Source: Clostridiales bacterium (GTDB lineage: Bacteria; Bacillota; Clostridia; Peptostreptococcales; NVVX01). From it: DNA of 16,233 bases. Numbering within the stretch: the stretch's first letter is position 1; the number at the start of each line of letters is the position of its first letter. The notes under the pieces are model-generated. The model was not told the DNA's origin and searched no databases. It saw nothing but the letters and a program-made list of their open reading frames with translations. The stretch lies in assembly GCA_021129785.1 (NCBI GenBank), contig JAJOKQ010000065.1:1-16233 (forward strand). The letters are read 5' to 3'. Below, one piece after another: positions 7,642 to 15,063 of this stretch. Both the position numbers and the translations under genes were made by a program.

Positions 7642-8394
7642 ATGAAATTAATATCATGGAACGTAAACGGATTAAGAGCAAATGTAAAGAAAGGTTTTAT
7701 GGAATATTTTAAAGCAGTAGATGCTGACATGTTTTGCATACAGGAAACGAAATTACAAGAAGGGCAAATTGAATTAGATTTAGAGGGCTATCATCAATTT
7801 TGGAATTACGCAGTAAAAAAAGGCTACTCAGGAACAGCTATTTTCTCTAAAGTAGAACCAATTTCAGTTCAATATGGAATGAATATAGAAGAGCATGACC
7901 AAGAAGGACGAGTTATTACATTAGAGTTTGAAAAATTCTATTTGGTAAATGTTTATACGCCAAATTCAAAGAGAGAATTATTAAGATTAGATTATAGAAT
8001 GAAATGGGAAGATGATTTTAGGGCATACTTAGAGAATCTCGATCGTATAAAACCAGTTATACTATGTGGAGATTTGAATGTAGCACATAAGGAAATAGAT
8101 CTAAAAAATCCTAAAACAAATCGCAAAAATGCAGGCTTCACAGATGAAGAGAGAAATAAAATGACAGAGTTGTTAGATGCTAATTTTACGGACAGTTTTA
8201 GATACTTCTATCCAGAAAAAGAAGATGCGTACTCATGGTGGTCATATATGCGACAAGCGAGAGATAGGAATGTAGGATGGAGAATTGACTATTTCGTTGT
8301 ATCTAAAAGAATTGCAAGTGAAATGAAAGATGCAAGTATTCAACCTGAAATTTTGGGAAGTGATCATTGTCCAGTAGTGTTAGAAATATTTTAA
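7642..8394 (+). CDS. xth: Exodeoxyribonuclease III
   Basis: AP endonuclease / 3'-5' exonuclease of the exonuclease III family, acting in base-excision repair. All catalytic motifs are visible: WNVNGLRA with N7, IQETKL with E35, Y105 in NVYTPNS, GDLNVAH with D144 and N146, WRIDYF with D216, and the C-terminal GSDHCPV with D241-H242. Length (250) is normal and the gene is intact. AGGAGG at 7631-7636 lies 5 bases before the ATG. It probably shares a transcript with the upstream permease. The genomic symbol in Gram-positive bacteria is often exoA. Confidence 0.96.
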   Translation: MKLISWNVNGLRANVKKGFMEYFKAVDADMFCIQETKLQEGQIELDLEGYHQFWNYAVKKGYSGTAIFSKVEPISVQYGMNIEEHDQEGRVITLEFEKFYLVNVYTPNSKRELLRLDYRMKWEDDFRAYLENLDRIKPVILCGDLNVAHKEIDLKNPKTNRKNAGFTDEERNKMTELLDANFTDSFRYFYPEKEDAYSWWSYMRQARDRNVGWRIDYFVVSKRIASEMKDASIQPEILGSDHCPVVLEIF

Positions 8395-8446
8395 ACATTG
8401 TCTAATTATGGTAGAGAAGTAACCAAAAGATTAGGAAGTGGTTTCT

Positions 8447-9856
8447 GTGAAGAAGATACGTTTAAGTATTATAGCTCTTACAATTATTTTTCTATATCTT
8501 ATCATCTATGTTACAACAATAGATAATGAGATTAAAACGGATGCAGAAATACAAATAATAGCAACTAATAATTATGTTGGCGAAGTTATGACTGCAGAAA
8601 AAACAATTGACACAACTTTTGTGGATAATAAATTAGGAGATAAAGAAGCAAACAAAGCTTTCTTTGAGAATGAAGAAAAAATTAAAGATATAATTGCAAC
8701 GATACAAAACGAAAAAAAGAAGGCGACCAATGAGCAAGAAAAGGTAAACAGAAAAAATAATGAGAAAAAGCAAGAAGAGATTAAAACGGTAAAGAGAGAT
8801 AATGCACTAAAAAACGCACCCCTACTCAATGATTTGAAGGGACAACTTACAACACATATTTTAAATTTTGGTCATGTCAACTCGCCAAAAGGTGTTGCAT
8901 TTAATTTGGCAGCTACCGAAATATGGGTAACTTCACTTATGAATAGCAGAAGCGGAGTAAGTGTATTTAGCGTTGTTAGCGGAGATAGACTAAAAGATAT
9001 TTCACTTGATGGATATGGAGGCGTAGAAGTAATTTTTTCAGAAGATGGTCAATATGCGTACGTAAGCCAGATGGAAACAGGAAAAGTATTTGAGATTGAT
9101 GCTAATATAAAAGAAGTAGTTAGAGTTTTTAATACAGGAAGTGTATGGACAAAAGTAATGGACATTTCTGCAGACGGGAAAACACTTTTTACCTCTAATT
9201 GGTCAGGTGATGATGTCTCTGAAATAGACCTAGAAACAGGTGAACTAAGAAGAAAAATTCCGGTAGTTAGAACACCACGAGGCATATATGCAACAGAAGA
9301 TGGAAAAACACTTTACATTGCTGGTTTTGAAAAAGGCGAGATTCAAAAAATTGATTTGCTGACTGGTGAAAAAACAGTGATTTTTAAAAGTGGAAGAGCA
9401 ATGAGGCATATAGTGGCAGACGAAGAGCGTGGCGTGCTTTTTATCTCTGATATGGGTAAAAGAGTAATCTTTAAAGTAAATATGGAAACAGATGAGGTTA
9501 CAGTGTTTGCAAAGACTGATGCAAACCCGAATACAATTGCTTTGACTCCTGATAAAAAAGTATTAATTGTGTCATGTAGAGGAAGGAACAATCCAATAAG
9601 CTATTATCGTCCTGGTCCTGAATGGGGATCTATATTACTTTTTGATACTCAAACTGGAAAAATGCTAGATGCAATAGTTGCAGGAAATCAGCCTACCGCT
9701 CTAGATATATCTTCTGATGGCAGCTTGTTGGTTTTTTCAGATTTTTTAGATGCAAGACTTAAGCTTTATAAAATACCTTCATACGATGTTCTCCTTGATG
9801 GTGAAGGCGGTAGAAGTAATTATTACAAAGCTGATTTGAGAAAAAAGACAAATTAG
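8447..9856 (+). CDS. Membrane-anchored beta-propeller (YncE/YVTN-like) protein with coiled-coil stalk
   Basis: About 469 residues. An N-terminal hydrophobic segment (about 5-22, after MKKIR) is a signal anchor with no lipobox cysteine. A lysine/glutamate-rich helical stretch (about 65-115) is probably a coiled-coil stalk. The remainder (about 130-450) consists of repeated blades of the YVTN/NHL type: GVAFN..EIWVTS, EVIFSEDGQYAYVSQ, DISADGKTLFTSN, GIYATEDGKTLYIAG, IALTPDKKVLIVSC and ALDISSDGSLLVFSD. This fits a surface-exposed six- or seven-bladed propeller for protein or wall binding. Ligand and function are unknown. GTG 8447 is preferred over GTG 8438 because AGGAAG (8433-8438) is correctly spaced only for the former. 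Confidence 0.8.
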   Translation: MKKIRLSIIALTIIFLYLIIYVTTIDNEIKTDAEIQIIATNNYVGEVMTAEKTIDTTFVDNKLGDKEANKAFFENEEKIKDIIATIQNEKKKATNEQEKVNRKNNEKKQEEIKTVKRDNALKNAPLLNDLKGQLTTHILNFGHVNSPKGVAFNLAATEIWVTSLMNSRSGVSVFSVVSGDRLKDISLDGYGGVEVIFSEDGQYAYVSQMETGKVFEIDANIKEVVRVFNTGSVWTKVMDISADGKTLFTSNWSGDDVSEIDLETGELRRKIPVVRTPRGIYATEDGKTLYIAGFEKGEIQKIDLLTGEKTVIFKSGRAMRHIVADEERGVLFISDMGKRVIFKVNMETDEVTVFAKTDANPNTIALTPDKKVLIVSCRGRNNPISYYRPGPEWGSILLFDTQTGKMLDAIVAGNQPTALDISSDGSLLVFSDFLDARLKLYKIPSYDVLLDGEGGRSNYYKADLRKKTN

Positions 9857-9953
9857 TGTGCAAAACGACCACTGATTTTAAGCTAGCTAAAAGAATCAAA
9901 CCAAAAGTTAACAAAATGCAAAAAAAATTGTTGCATTAGTTATAGACGGATGA
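9857..9953. other. Intergenic region upstream of the PC4-domain gene
   Basis: No gene is seen. An imperfect palindrome around AGCTAGCT (about 9887-9896) lies 30 bases after the propeller gene, without a T-run. The right-hand part holds the inverted repeat described with the downstream promoter. Confidence 0.5.
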
Positions 9954-9959
9954 TATAAT
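9915..9959 (+). promoter_or_regulatory. Promoter of the PC4-domain gene with overlapping inverted repeat
   Basis: TTGCAT (9931-9936) and TATAAT (9954-9959) are spaced by exactly 17 bases. The -35 is the right arm of a 7-bp inverted repeat, AATGCAA (9915-9921) and TTGCATT (9931-9937), separated by 9 mostly A residues. That placement suggests an operator on the -35 box. Confidence 0.65.
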
Positions 9960-9995
9960 TGAGAACGAGTAAAAATAATTGAGTGGAGGTTTAAA

Positions 9996-10217
9996 ATGGC
10001 AGAGTTTAAATTTGAAATTACAAGTAATTTAGGAGTTTTATCTGAATCAGCAAAAGGATGGACCAAAGAATTTAACATGGTTAGCTGGAATGAAAGACCA
10101 CCAAAATATGACTTGCGTGAATGGGATCCAGATCATGAAAAAATGACTAAAGGTGTAACGCTAACTAAAGAAGATGTAATAAAACTAAAAGAGATATTGA
10201 ATAAGCTAGATTTGTAG
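9996..10217 (+). CDS. YdbC-family PC4-domain single-stranded DNA-binding protein
   Basis: A 73-residue protein matching the bacterial YdbC / PC4 (transcriptional coactivator p15) family, which folds as a dimer and binds single-stranded DNA. Diagnostic stretches are GVLSESAKGWTKEFNMVSWN and RPPKYDLREWDPDHEKM, followed by GVTLTKEDVIKLKEIL. The ATG follows GTGGAGG by 7 bases. It has its own promoter and terminator and is thus monocistronic. The family role in transcription or repair is not settled. Confidence 0.9.
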   Translation: MAEFKFEITSNLGVLSESAKGWTKEFNMVSWNERPPKYDLREWDPDHEKMTKGVTLTKEDVIKLKEILNKLDL

Positions 10218-10240
10218 AATAGTTAAAAAATCAAAAAATG

Positions 10241-10278
10241 AAATACTTTCTTTGTAAAATGAGAAGGTATTTTTTTTA
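10241..10278 (+). terminator. Rho-independent terminator of the PC4-domain gene
   Basis: AATACTTTCT (10242-10251) pairs with AGAAGGTATT (10262-10271), one pair being G-T, around a 10-base loop. It is followed directly by eight T residues. Confidence 0.8.
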
Positions 10279-10331
10279 GTAAGTGGAATTAGTAATACTA
10301 GTAACGTAAAATCAAAGGAGCGTGAAGTATT

Positions 10332-11084
10332 TTGAACAAAATTTATGAAAATAGGGAAATGATGAAATCGAATTTTCACTTGAAGAAAGATATTGAAACT
10401 GACCAATCAAAAAAAATGCCTCAACCACCACTACAAAAACCATTTGATGAAAACGCTGAAAGAATTAAACTGCCAGAATTTGGTGAAGAGATTATCTTAG
10501 ATAATAGTTTGCTAAACTGTCTTAAAAAAAGAAGAAGTCATAGAAAATTTAAAGACGAAAGTTTATCGTTAGAAGAATTATCTTTTTTGCTGTGGTCAAC
10601 TCAAGGAATAGACGAGATACGAGGGGATAATTATGCGTCCATTAGACCAGTTCCGTCTGCTGGTGCGCGACATCCGTTTGAAACTTATTTATTGATAAAC
10701 AAGGTTGACGGATTGAATATGGGGATATATAGATACCTTCCACTTACTCATGAGTTATTGTTTTTATTCAATGAAGAAGAAATGGTAGATAAAGTCGAAA
10801 AAATTACTTTCAGGCAAAAATTCGTCGCTACTGCACCAGTGCTTTTTATTTGGTCTTGCATTCCGTATAGAGGTGAATGGAGATACAGTATTGCATCACA
10901 TAAAGCAATGCTGCTAGATGCAGGGCATATTTGTCAGAATTTATACCTTGCATCTGAAGCAATAGGGTGTGGGACTTGTGCAATAGCAGCTTATAATCAA
11001 GAAGAAGCAGATGCACTTGTGGAAATAGACGGGCAAGAGGAGTTTGTTGTATACATGTCGCCAGTTGGAAAAATTGAGCAATGA
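10332..11084 (+). CDS. SagB/ThcOx-family nitroreductase-like dehydrogenase (stand-alone)
   Basis: A 250-residue FMN-dependent oxidoreductase of the SagB-type dehydrogenase family. The N-terminal stretch with DQSKKMPQPPL (about 24-34) is typical of the stand-alone subgroup. RRSHRKFKDESLSLEEL (67-83) is the FMN phosphate-binding start of the nitroreductase fold. RPVPSAGARHPFETYL (105-120) and GIYRYLP follow, and the C-terminus has EAIGCGTCAIAAYNQEEAD. The start is TTG 10332, with AAGGAG about 11 bases upstream. An internal ATG pair (codons 10-11) is an alternative, but the residues before it resemble family N-termini. Relatives oxidise azolines in peptide natural-product pathways, yet no cyclodehydratase is present, so the substrate is unknown. 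Confidence 0.85.
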   Translation: MNKIYENREMMKSNFHLKKDIETDQSKKMPQPPLQKPFDENAERIKLPEFGEEIILDNSLLNCLKKRRSHRKFKDESLSLEELSFLLWSTQGIDEIRGDNYASIRPVPSAGARHPFETYLLINKVDGLNMGIYRYLPLTHELLFLFNEEEMVDKVEKITFRQKFVATAPVLFIWSCIPYRGEWRYSIASHKAMLLDAGHICQNLYLASEAIGCGTCAIAAYNQEEADALVEIDGQEEFVVYMSPVGKIEQ

Positions 11085-11152
11085 GTTGGTGATGGCGTAA
11101 CAGAATTGTTGTGCCGACACGATGAGAATTAATTTTTAATTCTGCTGAATCG

Positions 11153-11182
11153 AGACAAGTCCCTGTCCCCTCGTCTTTGTCT
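11153..11182. repeat. REP-like hairpin with the GTCCCTGTCCCC motif
   Basis: AGACAA (11153-11158) pairs with TTGTCT (11177-11182) around GTCCCTGTCCCCTCGTCT. The C-rich core is the reverse complement of a GGGACAGGG repeat also found at 16154-16170. Similar motifs in Clostridia and relatives are, to my knowledge, associated with REP-associated tyrosine (Y1) transposases. No such transposase is in the window. Confidence 0.45.
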
Positions 11183-11223
11183 GCATTAAGGAAAACAGTA
11201 TTGGTGGGGGAGATATTAAATTG

Positions 11224-11298
11224 ATGGGAGCGTGTGGATTTTTTCTTGGCGTTGGTGGTGGGGTAGTTGGGAGTGTTTTAGGATTATTGATTCGTTAG
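11224..11298 (+). CDS. Possible 24-residue Gly-rich hydrophobic peptide
   Basis: An ATG reading frame of 24 residues, beginning MGACGFF and ending in LLIR. It is glycine/valine/leucine rich with several GxxxG-like spacings, as in a single membrane helix. A GGGGGAG sequence lies 11 bases upstream as a possible ribosome binding site. It follows the SagB-like gene by 139 bases. It may be a small membrane peptide, the relic of a larger gene, or chance; nothing else supports expression. Confidence 0.2.
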   Translation: MGACGFFLGVGGGVVGSVLGLLIR

Positions 11299-11306
11299 GG
11301 GAGAAC

Positions 11307-11417
11307 ATGGTATATTATAAAATTAAGAATATTCGCGGAATTAATAGTTTTACGCTGGCTCCGTATATTACTACGGGTTCGTTATATATTTTTTTGCTAG
11401 TGCATGGACGTTATTGA
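11307..11417 (+). CDS. Possible 36-residue peptide, doubtful
   Basis: An ATG frame of 36 residues beginning MVYYKIKNIR, with a hydrophobic C-terminal stretch (TTGSLYIFLLVHGRY). AGGGGAG ends only 3 bases before the ATG, which is too close for efficient initiation. It starts 8 bases after the preceding tiny frame. I do not recognise it; it may be a fragment of a decayed membrane-protein gene. Confidence 0.15.
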   Translation: MVYYKIKNIRGINSFTLAPYITTGSLYIFLLVHGRY

Positions 11418-11444
11418 CTTAATTATCAGTCAGGAGACTATTAT
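11414..11444 (+). promoter_or_regulatory. Candidate promoter and operator of the mcrBC locus
   Basis: TTGACT (11414-11419) and TATTAT (11439-11444) are 19 bases apart; TATAAT (11442-11447) is an alternative -10 with longer spacing. The -35 overlaps an inverted repeat TGACT (11415-11419) / AGTCA (11428-11432) separated by 8 bases, a plausible repressor site. Confidence 0.35.
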
Positions 11445-11483
11445 AATGAGAATTAATAATGTTTACGAAAGAGGGATAGTGTG

Positions 11484-11957
11484 ATGAATTTATTTTTAGG
11501 AAAGTTTGGTACGAAGTATCCTGAACAGATCGAAGGGAAATACTATGCAGCTGGAGACGAAGGTAGCAGTTACTATGGTGGAGTTAAACCTGGAGACTAT
11601 ATTTTCCCTTCGCATGATGGAAAGATTATAGGGCTCTGGAAAGCAAAAGAATACATAAAAATGAAAAAAACAGTACATTCAAAAGATGATGGTGTTTTGC
11701 TATTTGACGAGATTAAGACTTATGAAGAAGTGAGTGTTACTAATGATTTTACAAGAATACAAGCATTTTATTCAAATCTAGATTTAGTAAATAAGGTGAC
11801 AAAGTCAGTTAAAGGGCTAGGTTTTATACCAATTCAAACATCTACAAATTGCCCTCATACTGAAGACATTGACTTTAAATCAAGCGTTATCAATCTATAT
11901 GTCTTTCTTGAAGAGGTTGAATGTGAATATAGTGAAGGAGATATTAGAGTTAAATAA
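11484..11957 (+). CDS. N-terminal PUA/EVE-like domain fragment of McrB (surviving open frame)
   Basis: This 157-residue open frame could still be translated: GAGGG (11471-11475) precedes ATG 11484 by 8 bases, while a GTG at 11481 is slightly close. It begins MNLFLGKFGTKYPEQIEGK and contains GGVKPGDYIFPSHDGKIIGLWKAKEY, a pattern like the modified-base-reading PUA/EVE domains at the N-terminus of many McrB-like ATPases. Its premature stop arises from a one-base loss, so it is a fragment rather than a separate gene. A free modified-base reader without its motor is conceivable but unsupported. Confidence 0.6.
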   Translation: MNLFLGKFGTKYPEQIEGKYYAAGDEGSSYYGGVKPGDYIFPSHDGKIIGLWKAKEYIKMKKTVHSKDDGVLLFDEIKTYEEVSVTNDFTRIQAFYSNLDLVNKVTKSVKGLGFIPIQTSTNCPHTEDIDFKSSVINLYVFLEEVECEYSEGDIRVK

Positions 11958-12198
11958 ACAACATTGAAGAAATGAGAATATTGAAGATCGAAAAATACCA
12001 AGACGGACAGTTTTTAACATACACTGCTTTTAACGGACTTTATTAAACGAAAAATGAAGAAGGAGGCAAATATTCTATTAGGGAATTGAATGACTATGCG
12101 CTAAAAGACAATGCTAGCAAGAAACGAAAATTTTTAATTATTTTGATAGAAGAACTTGAGAAAAATGGCTATATGAAAGTTGCAAATTCAATAGCTAG

Positions 12199-13779
12199 TA
12201 TGACAATTTATTAGTAGGTAGAAAAAAATCAGCCTCAGTTGGATCAGAACCTGGTACTGACAAGGGAAATGAGCCTGATATTGATGAAATAGAAACGGAT
12301 GAGCAGTATTTATCATATGCTACCTTACTACACTTCAATCCGAATCTTATATTATACGGACCACCTGGAACAGGGAAGACATATGTAACACAGAAGATTA
12401 TTGAGCATTTTGAGAGGAAATATTTTAAAGATGCGAGTAACTACCAGCGAGTAGAAGAAGATAGAGTTAAGAACATCACATTCCATCAGTCTTACTCATA
12501 CGAAGAGTTTATTGAAGGCATTAGACCATTTCTTAATGATGACGAATCTAGAAAAGTTGGATATAGATTGGAAAACGGATTATTCAAAGAACTTTGCATA
12601 AATGCAGAAAAAGAGTTCATTAAAAATTTGAGTAACCAATCGTACGTTGATATGATTCACGCTGACAGTTCTATATGGAAAGTATCTTTGGGAGAACGAA
12701 AATCAGATGAGATATACGATGAATGTATTGAAGGAAACGATATTGCAATTGGGTGGCTTAGTAAGCAAGATTTAAGTGAGTCAACCTATGATGATATTTT
12801 GGAAATGCTAGGTGAAGGGACTAGTGGTGGAAGTCCTACGCAGAGTGCGAGCGTGTTAAACATACTGGTAAACGAAATGTCAACTGGTGATATTGTAATG
12901 ATATATGATCGCCCACAGACAGTAAGAATGATTGGAGTTGTAGAATCTGACTACCGATACGATACAAAATATTCTTACAGGCACCGTAGAAGTATTAAGT
13001 GGTTTAAGGATCTTACGTATCCAATTAATATTTATAAATACAACAAAAACGTGAGGTTAACTTTGAAGGCGATATATAAACTTTCGCGCTTAAATGTATC
13101 TGACGTGGTTGATATAGTAGTTAAAAACAGAAAGACTGAGCAAAGATTAGAAGACAAACAGCAGATTAAGCCATATTACCTAGTAATAGATGAAATAAAC
13201 AGAGGGAATATAGCTAAAATATTTGGTGAATTAATTACACTTATAGAGCAAGATAAAAGAGGTAGAGTAAAAAGTCTTTTGCCATATTCAAAAAAATATT
13301 TTTCAATACCAAGTAATTTATTTGTCATTGGAACAATGAATACAGCTGACAGGTCTATTGCTGCGATAGATACCGCATTAAGAAGGAGATTCACATTTGT
13401 AGAGATAGAACCTGACTCAAAAATTATAACGCAAGCAGGCAATTCTATCGTCAATGACAATATAGATTTGGCAAAGTTGTTAGATGCACTTAATAAAAAA
13501 ATCATGGAGAAATACGACCGTGACCATCGAATTGGACATGCATATTTTATGGAAATAGACTCTTTAAAGAACCTATACCAAACATGGTATTATAAGCTAT
13601 TACCACTACTTGGTGAGTACTTTTATAACGATATTGATTCAATAACAGCGGTTGTTGGGAAAGCTTTTTATGGCGAGCATGGAAATGTAAAGCAATTAAG
13701 TTTGAAGAAAAAAGATAGTGGCAAATCGGAATTCGAGGAAAAACTAATAGAAATATACAAGGTTAGAGAAAATGGATAA
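12199..13779 (+). pseudogene. AAA+ GTPase segment of mcrB (largest surviving frame)
   Basis: Open from 12199, but with no ATG, GTG or TTG in frame until TTG 12568, which lies after the Walker A motif (12358-12381). Any product from that codon would lack the nucleotide-binding P-loop. Visible elements: LILYGPPGTGKTYVTQ, FHQSYSYEEFIEGIRPF, a roughly 150-residue insertion (about 12670-13120) beginning IWKVSLGERKSDEIYDECI, then YLVIDEINRGNIAKIFGEL, SIPSNLFVIGTMNTADRS and ALRRRFTFVEIEPD, and a C-terminal lid ending at VRENG. The last 8 bases overlap the mcrC start. Confidence 0.85.
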
Positions 13780-13956
13780 TGCAAGAGTAATTAAAGTGTT
13801 TGAAGATCGCCAGAAGAAGCTACATTTATCAGAAGAAGAGAAAAAAGATATTATTCAAATGAAAACTCTAATAGGCGAGAATAACTTAATACTATAAGCT
13901 GATGGAAAATTATTAGTGAGACATTATGCGGGTTTATTCAAATCAACAAAACAAGG

Positions 13957-14238
13957 TTGTTGATTTATCCTAAAATAGCTAGTAGAGCCAGTGAAGAAAA
14001 AGAATATGACAGAGCATTTGAAGTTCTCATTAAATTGCTTTCATATTTTGGATTTTCAAGTATTAAGAAGACCCCATTAGCACAAGCAGTTGGAAAGTAT
14101 GATGGAGATTTGCTAGAACTGTTTATTGGAGTGTTTGCGGAGGAAAGATTATTTCAACTTAAGCTAGATATTAATGGTGGATATAATAATCAACTAGAAA
14201 ATCAGAGTTTTATAAAAGGCAAAATCGATTTTACTTAG
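13957..14238 (+). pseudogene. mcrC middle fragment
   Basis: A 93-codon open segment from the internal frameshift to the TAG. It encodes LLIYPKIASRASEEKEYDRA and the NQSFIKGKIDFT region, which match the central McrC fold by pattern. It has no ribosome binding site of its own at TTG 13957, so it is not an independent gene. Confidence 0.7.
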
Positions 14239-15063
14239 ACTTTCAAAAAGAATAGTTTCCGTAAACATCTCCACTACGTCAGGTATGGTCAATTCAGCGA
14301 GAACATTTTACTAAATCAAATATTAAAATCTGTTGCAAGCAATTTAATATCGAGAACTCAAACAAAAACAAACAAGATTAAACTTAAACAAGTATTGCTC
14401 TGGCTAGAAGATGTAGAGTTAGTTAAACTAAGTAATGACATGTGGGGTCGAGTTCAATTTACAAGGCAGAATTTTAAATACGAGCCTGTATTTAACCTAG
14501 CAAAACTGTTTTATTATAATTCTAGTCCAAGCATAAACACGGGAGATGAGTATACTTTTAGCTTTTTGGTTCCAGTTAACAAGTTGTTTGAAAAATATTT
14601 ATATGAACTTATTAAAAATAATATTAGCGATGAGCTTGAAGTAGGATACCAAGGACCAGTGAAGTATTTAGCTACTAACAAAAAATATATGCAGCTGAAA
14701 CCTGATATTACATTATACAGCGAAAGTGGTACCCAGTGCATAATAGATGCGAAATATAAAGAAGTAATCAATGAGGAAGGAAAATTGCGATTGATACAAG
14801 CAGATGTATATCAAATGCTAGCATATAGCGTTAGATATGAATGCAACAACATATTTTTGATTTATCCAGAATTTATAAATGAGCAAGGGAAAAATATGAT
14901 AGTAGAAGAATTTAGTATAACGAATTATAAAAATACTGTAGTAATTAAAGTGATAAAAGTTGACTTAGGATTAAAACCAGATGAATTAGCAACTAGGTTA
15001 GTAGAAGTTCTGATTAGGGGATTAGATACAAAAAAACTATTAGCAGGCGGTGTGAGAAGATGA
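14239..15063 (+). pseudogene. mcrC C-terminal nuclease fragment
   Basis: Open from after the TAG to the normal stop. The first part (TFKKNSFRKHLHYVRYGQFS) continues the mcrC reading without a shift. The possible TTG start at 14395 is internal. The segment holds the PD-(D/E)XK residues (D of LKPDI, D and K of IIDAKYK) and ends in GGVRR, overlapping the next start codon as ATGA. Confidence 0.75.

Larger units (their letters stand above)
11085..11483. other. Intergenic or degraded region before the restriction island
   Basis: About 400 bases without a convincing gene. It contains a perfect 8-bp hairpin AGAATTAA-TTT-TTAATTCT (11125-11143), a GGGACAGGG-type repeat (11153-11182), two tiny reading frames (11224-11298 and 11307-11417) and a candidate promoter before mcrB (11414-11444). 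Gly- and Trp-rich translation in the 11232 frame is a product of GGTGGTGGGG-like DNA and is not a credible protein. Confidence 0.5.
11484..13779 (+). pseudogene. mcrB: mcrB-like AAA+ GTPase of a modification-dependent restriction system, disrupted
   Basis: McrB homologues are GTP-driven AAA+ motors that recognise modified DNA and move the McrC nuclease. The coding sequence is spread over three frames. Frame one (11484-11954) ends GDIRV-K. A one-base loss in the A-run at 11952-11954 shifts to a frame reading INNIEEMRILKIEKYQDG. An in-frame TAA follows at 12044-12046 (GLY-stop-TKNEEGG). A second one-base loss near 12196-12199 (SIAS|YDNLLVGRKK) leads to the long open frame to 13779. Corrected, the product is about 765 residues. 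Order of domains: PUA/EVE-like N-terminus, small helical module, AAA+ domain with Walker A GPPGTGKT, an inserted EVE-like domain, Walker B YLVIDEINRGN, and MNTADRSIAAIDTALRRRF. Neighbouring genes have no lesions, so real decay is more likely than sequencing error. Confidence 0.85.
13772..15063 (+). pseudogene. mcrC: mcrC-like nuclease subunit, disrupted
   Basis: McrC is the nuclease partner that stimulates McrB GTPase and cuts DNA through a PD-(D/E)XK fold. Translation would begin at ATG 13772, overlapping the mcrB end by 8 bases (MDNARVIKVFEDRQKK). Lesions in order: TAA at 13895-13897 (NNLIL-stop-ADGKLLVRHYAG); a frameshift near 13955-13960, after which LLIYPKIASR continues; and TAG at 14236-14238 (KIDFT-stop-TFKKNSF), beyond which the same frame runs to 15063. 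Corrected length is about 430 residues. The nuclease motif is preserved: LKPDITLY and CIIDAKYK near the C-terminus. The order and overlap match functional mcrBC operons, so this was once an active pair. Confidence 0.85.

Noticed and set aside
11232..11417. 61-residue Trp/Gly-rich reading frame
   Set aside because: The start is a non-ATG codon without RBS and the composition reflects G-rich DNA; only its last 36 codons have an ATG and even those are doubtful.
12044..14238. Stop codon readthrough or alternative genetic code explaining the internal stops
   Set aside because: TAA and TAG end other genes in the window normally, and frameshifts are also present, which recoding of stops would not explain.
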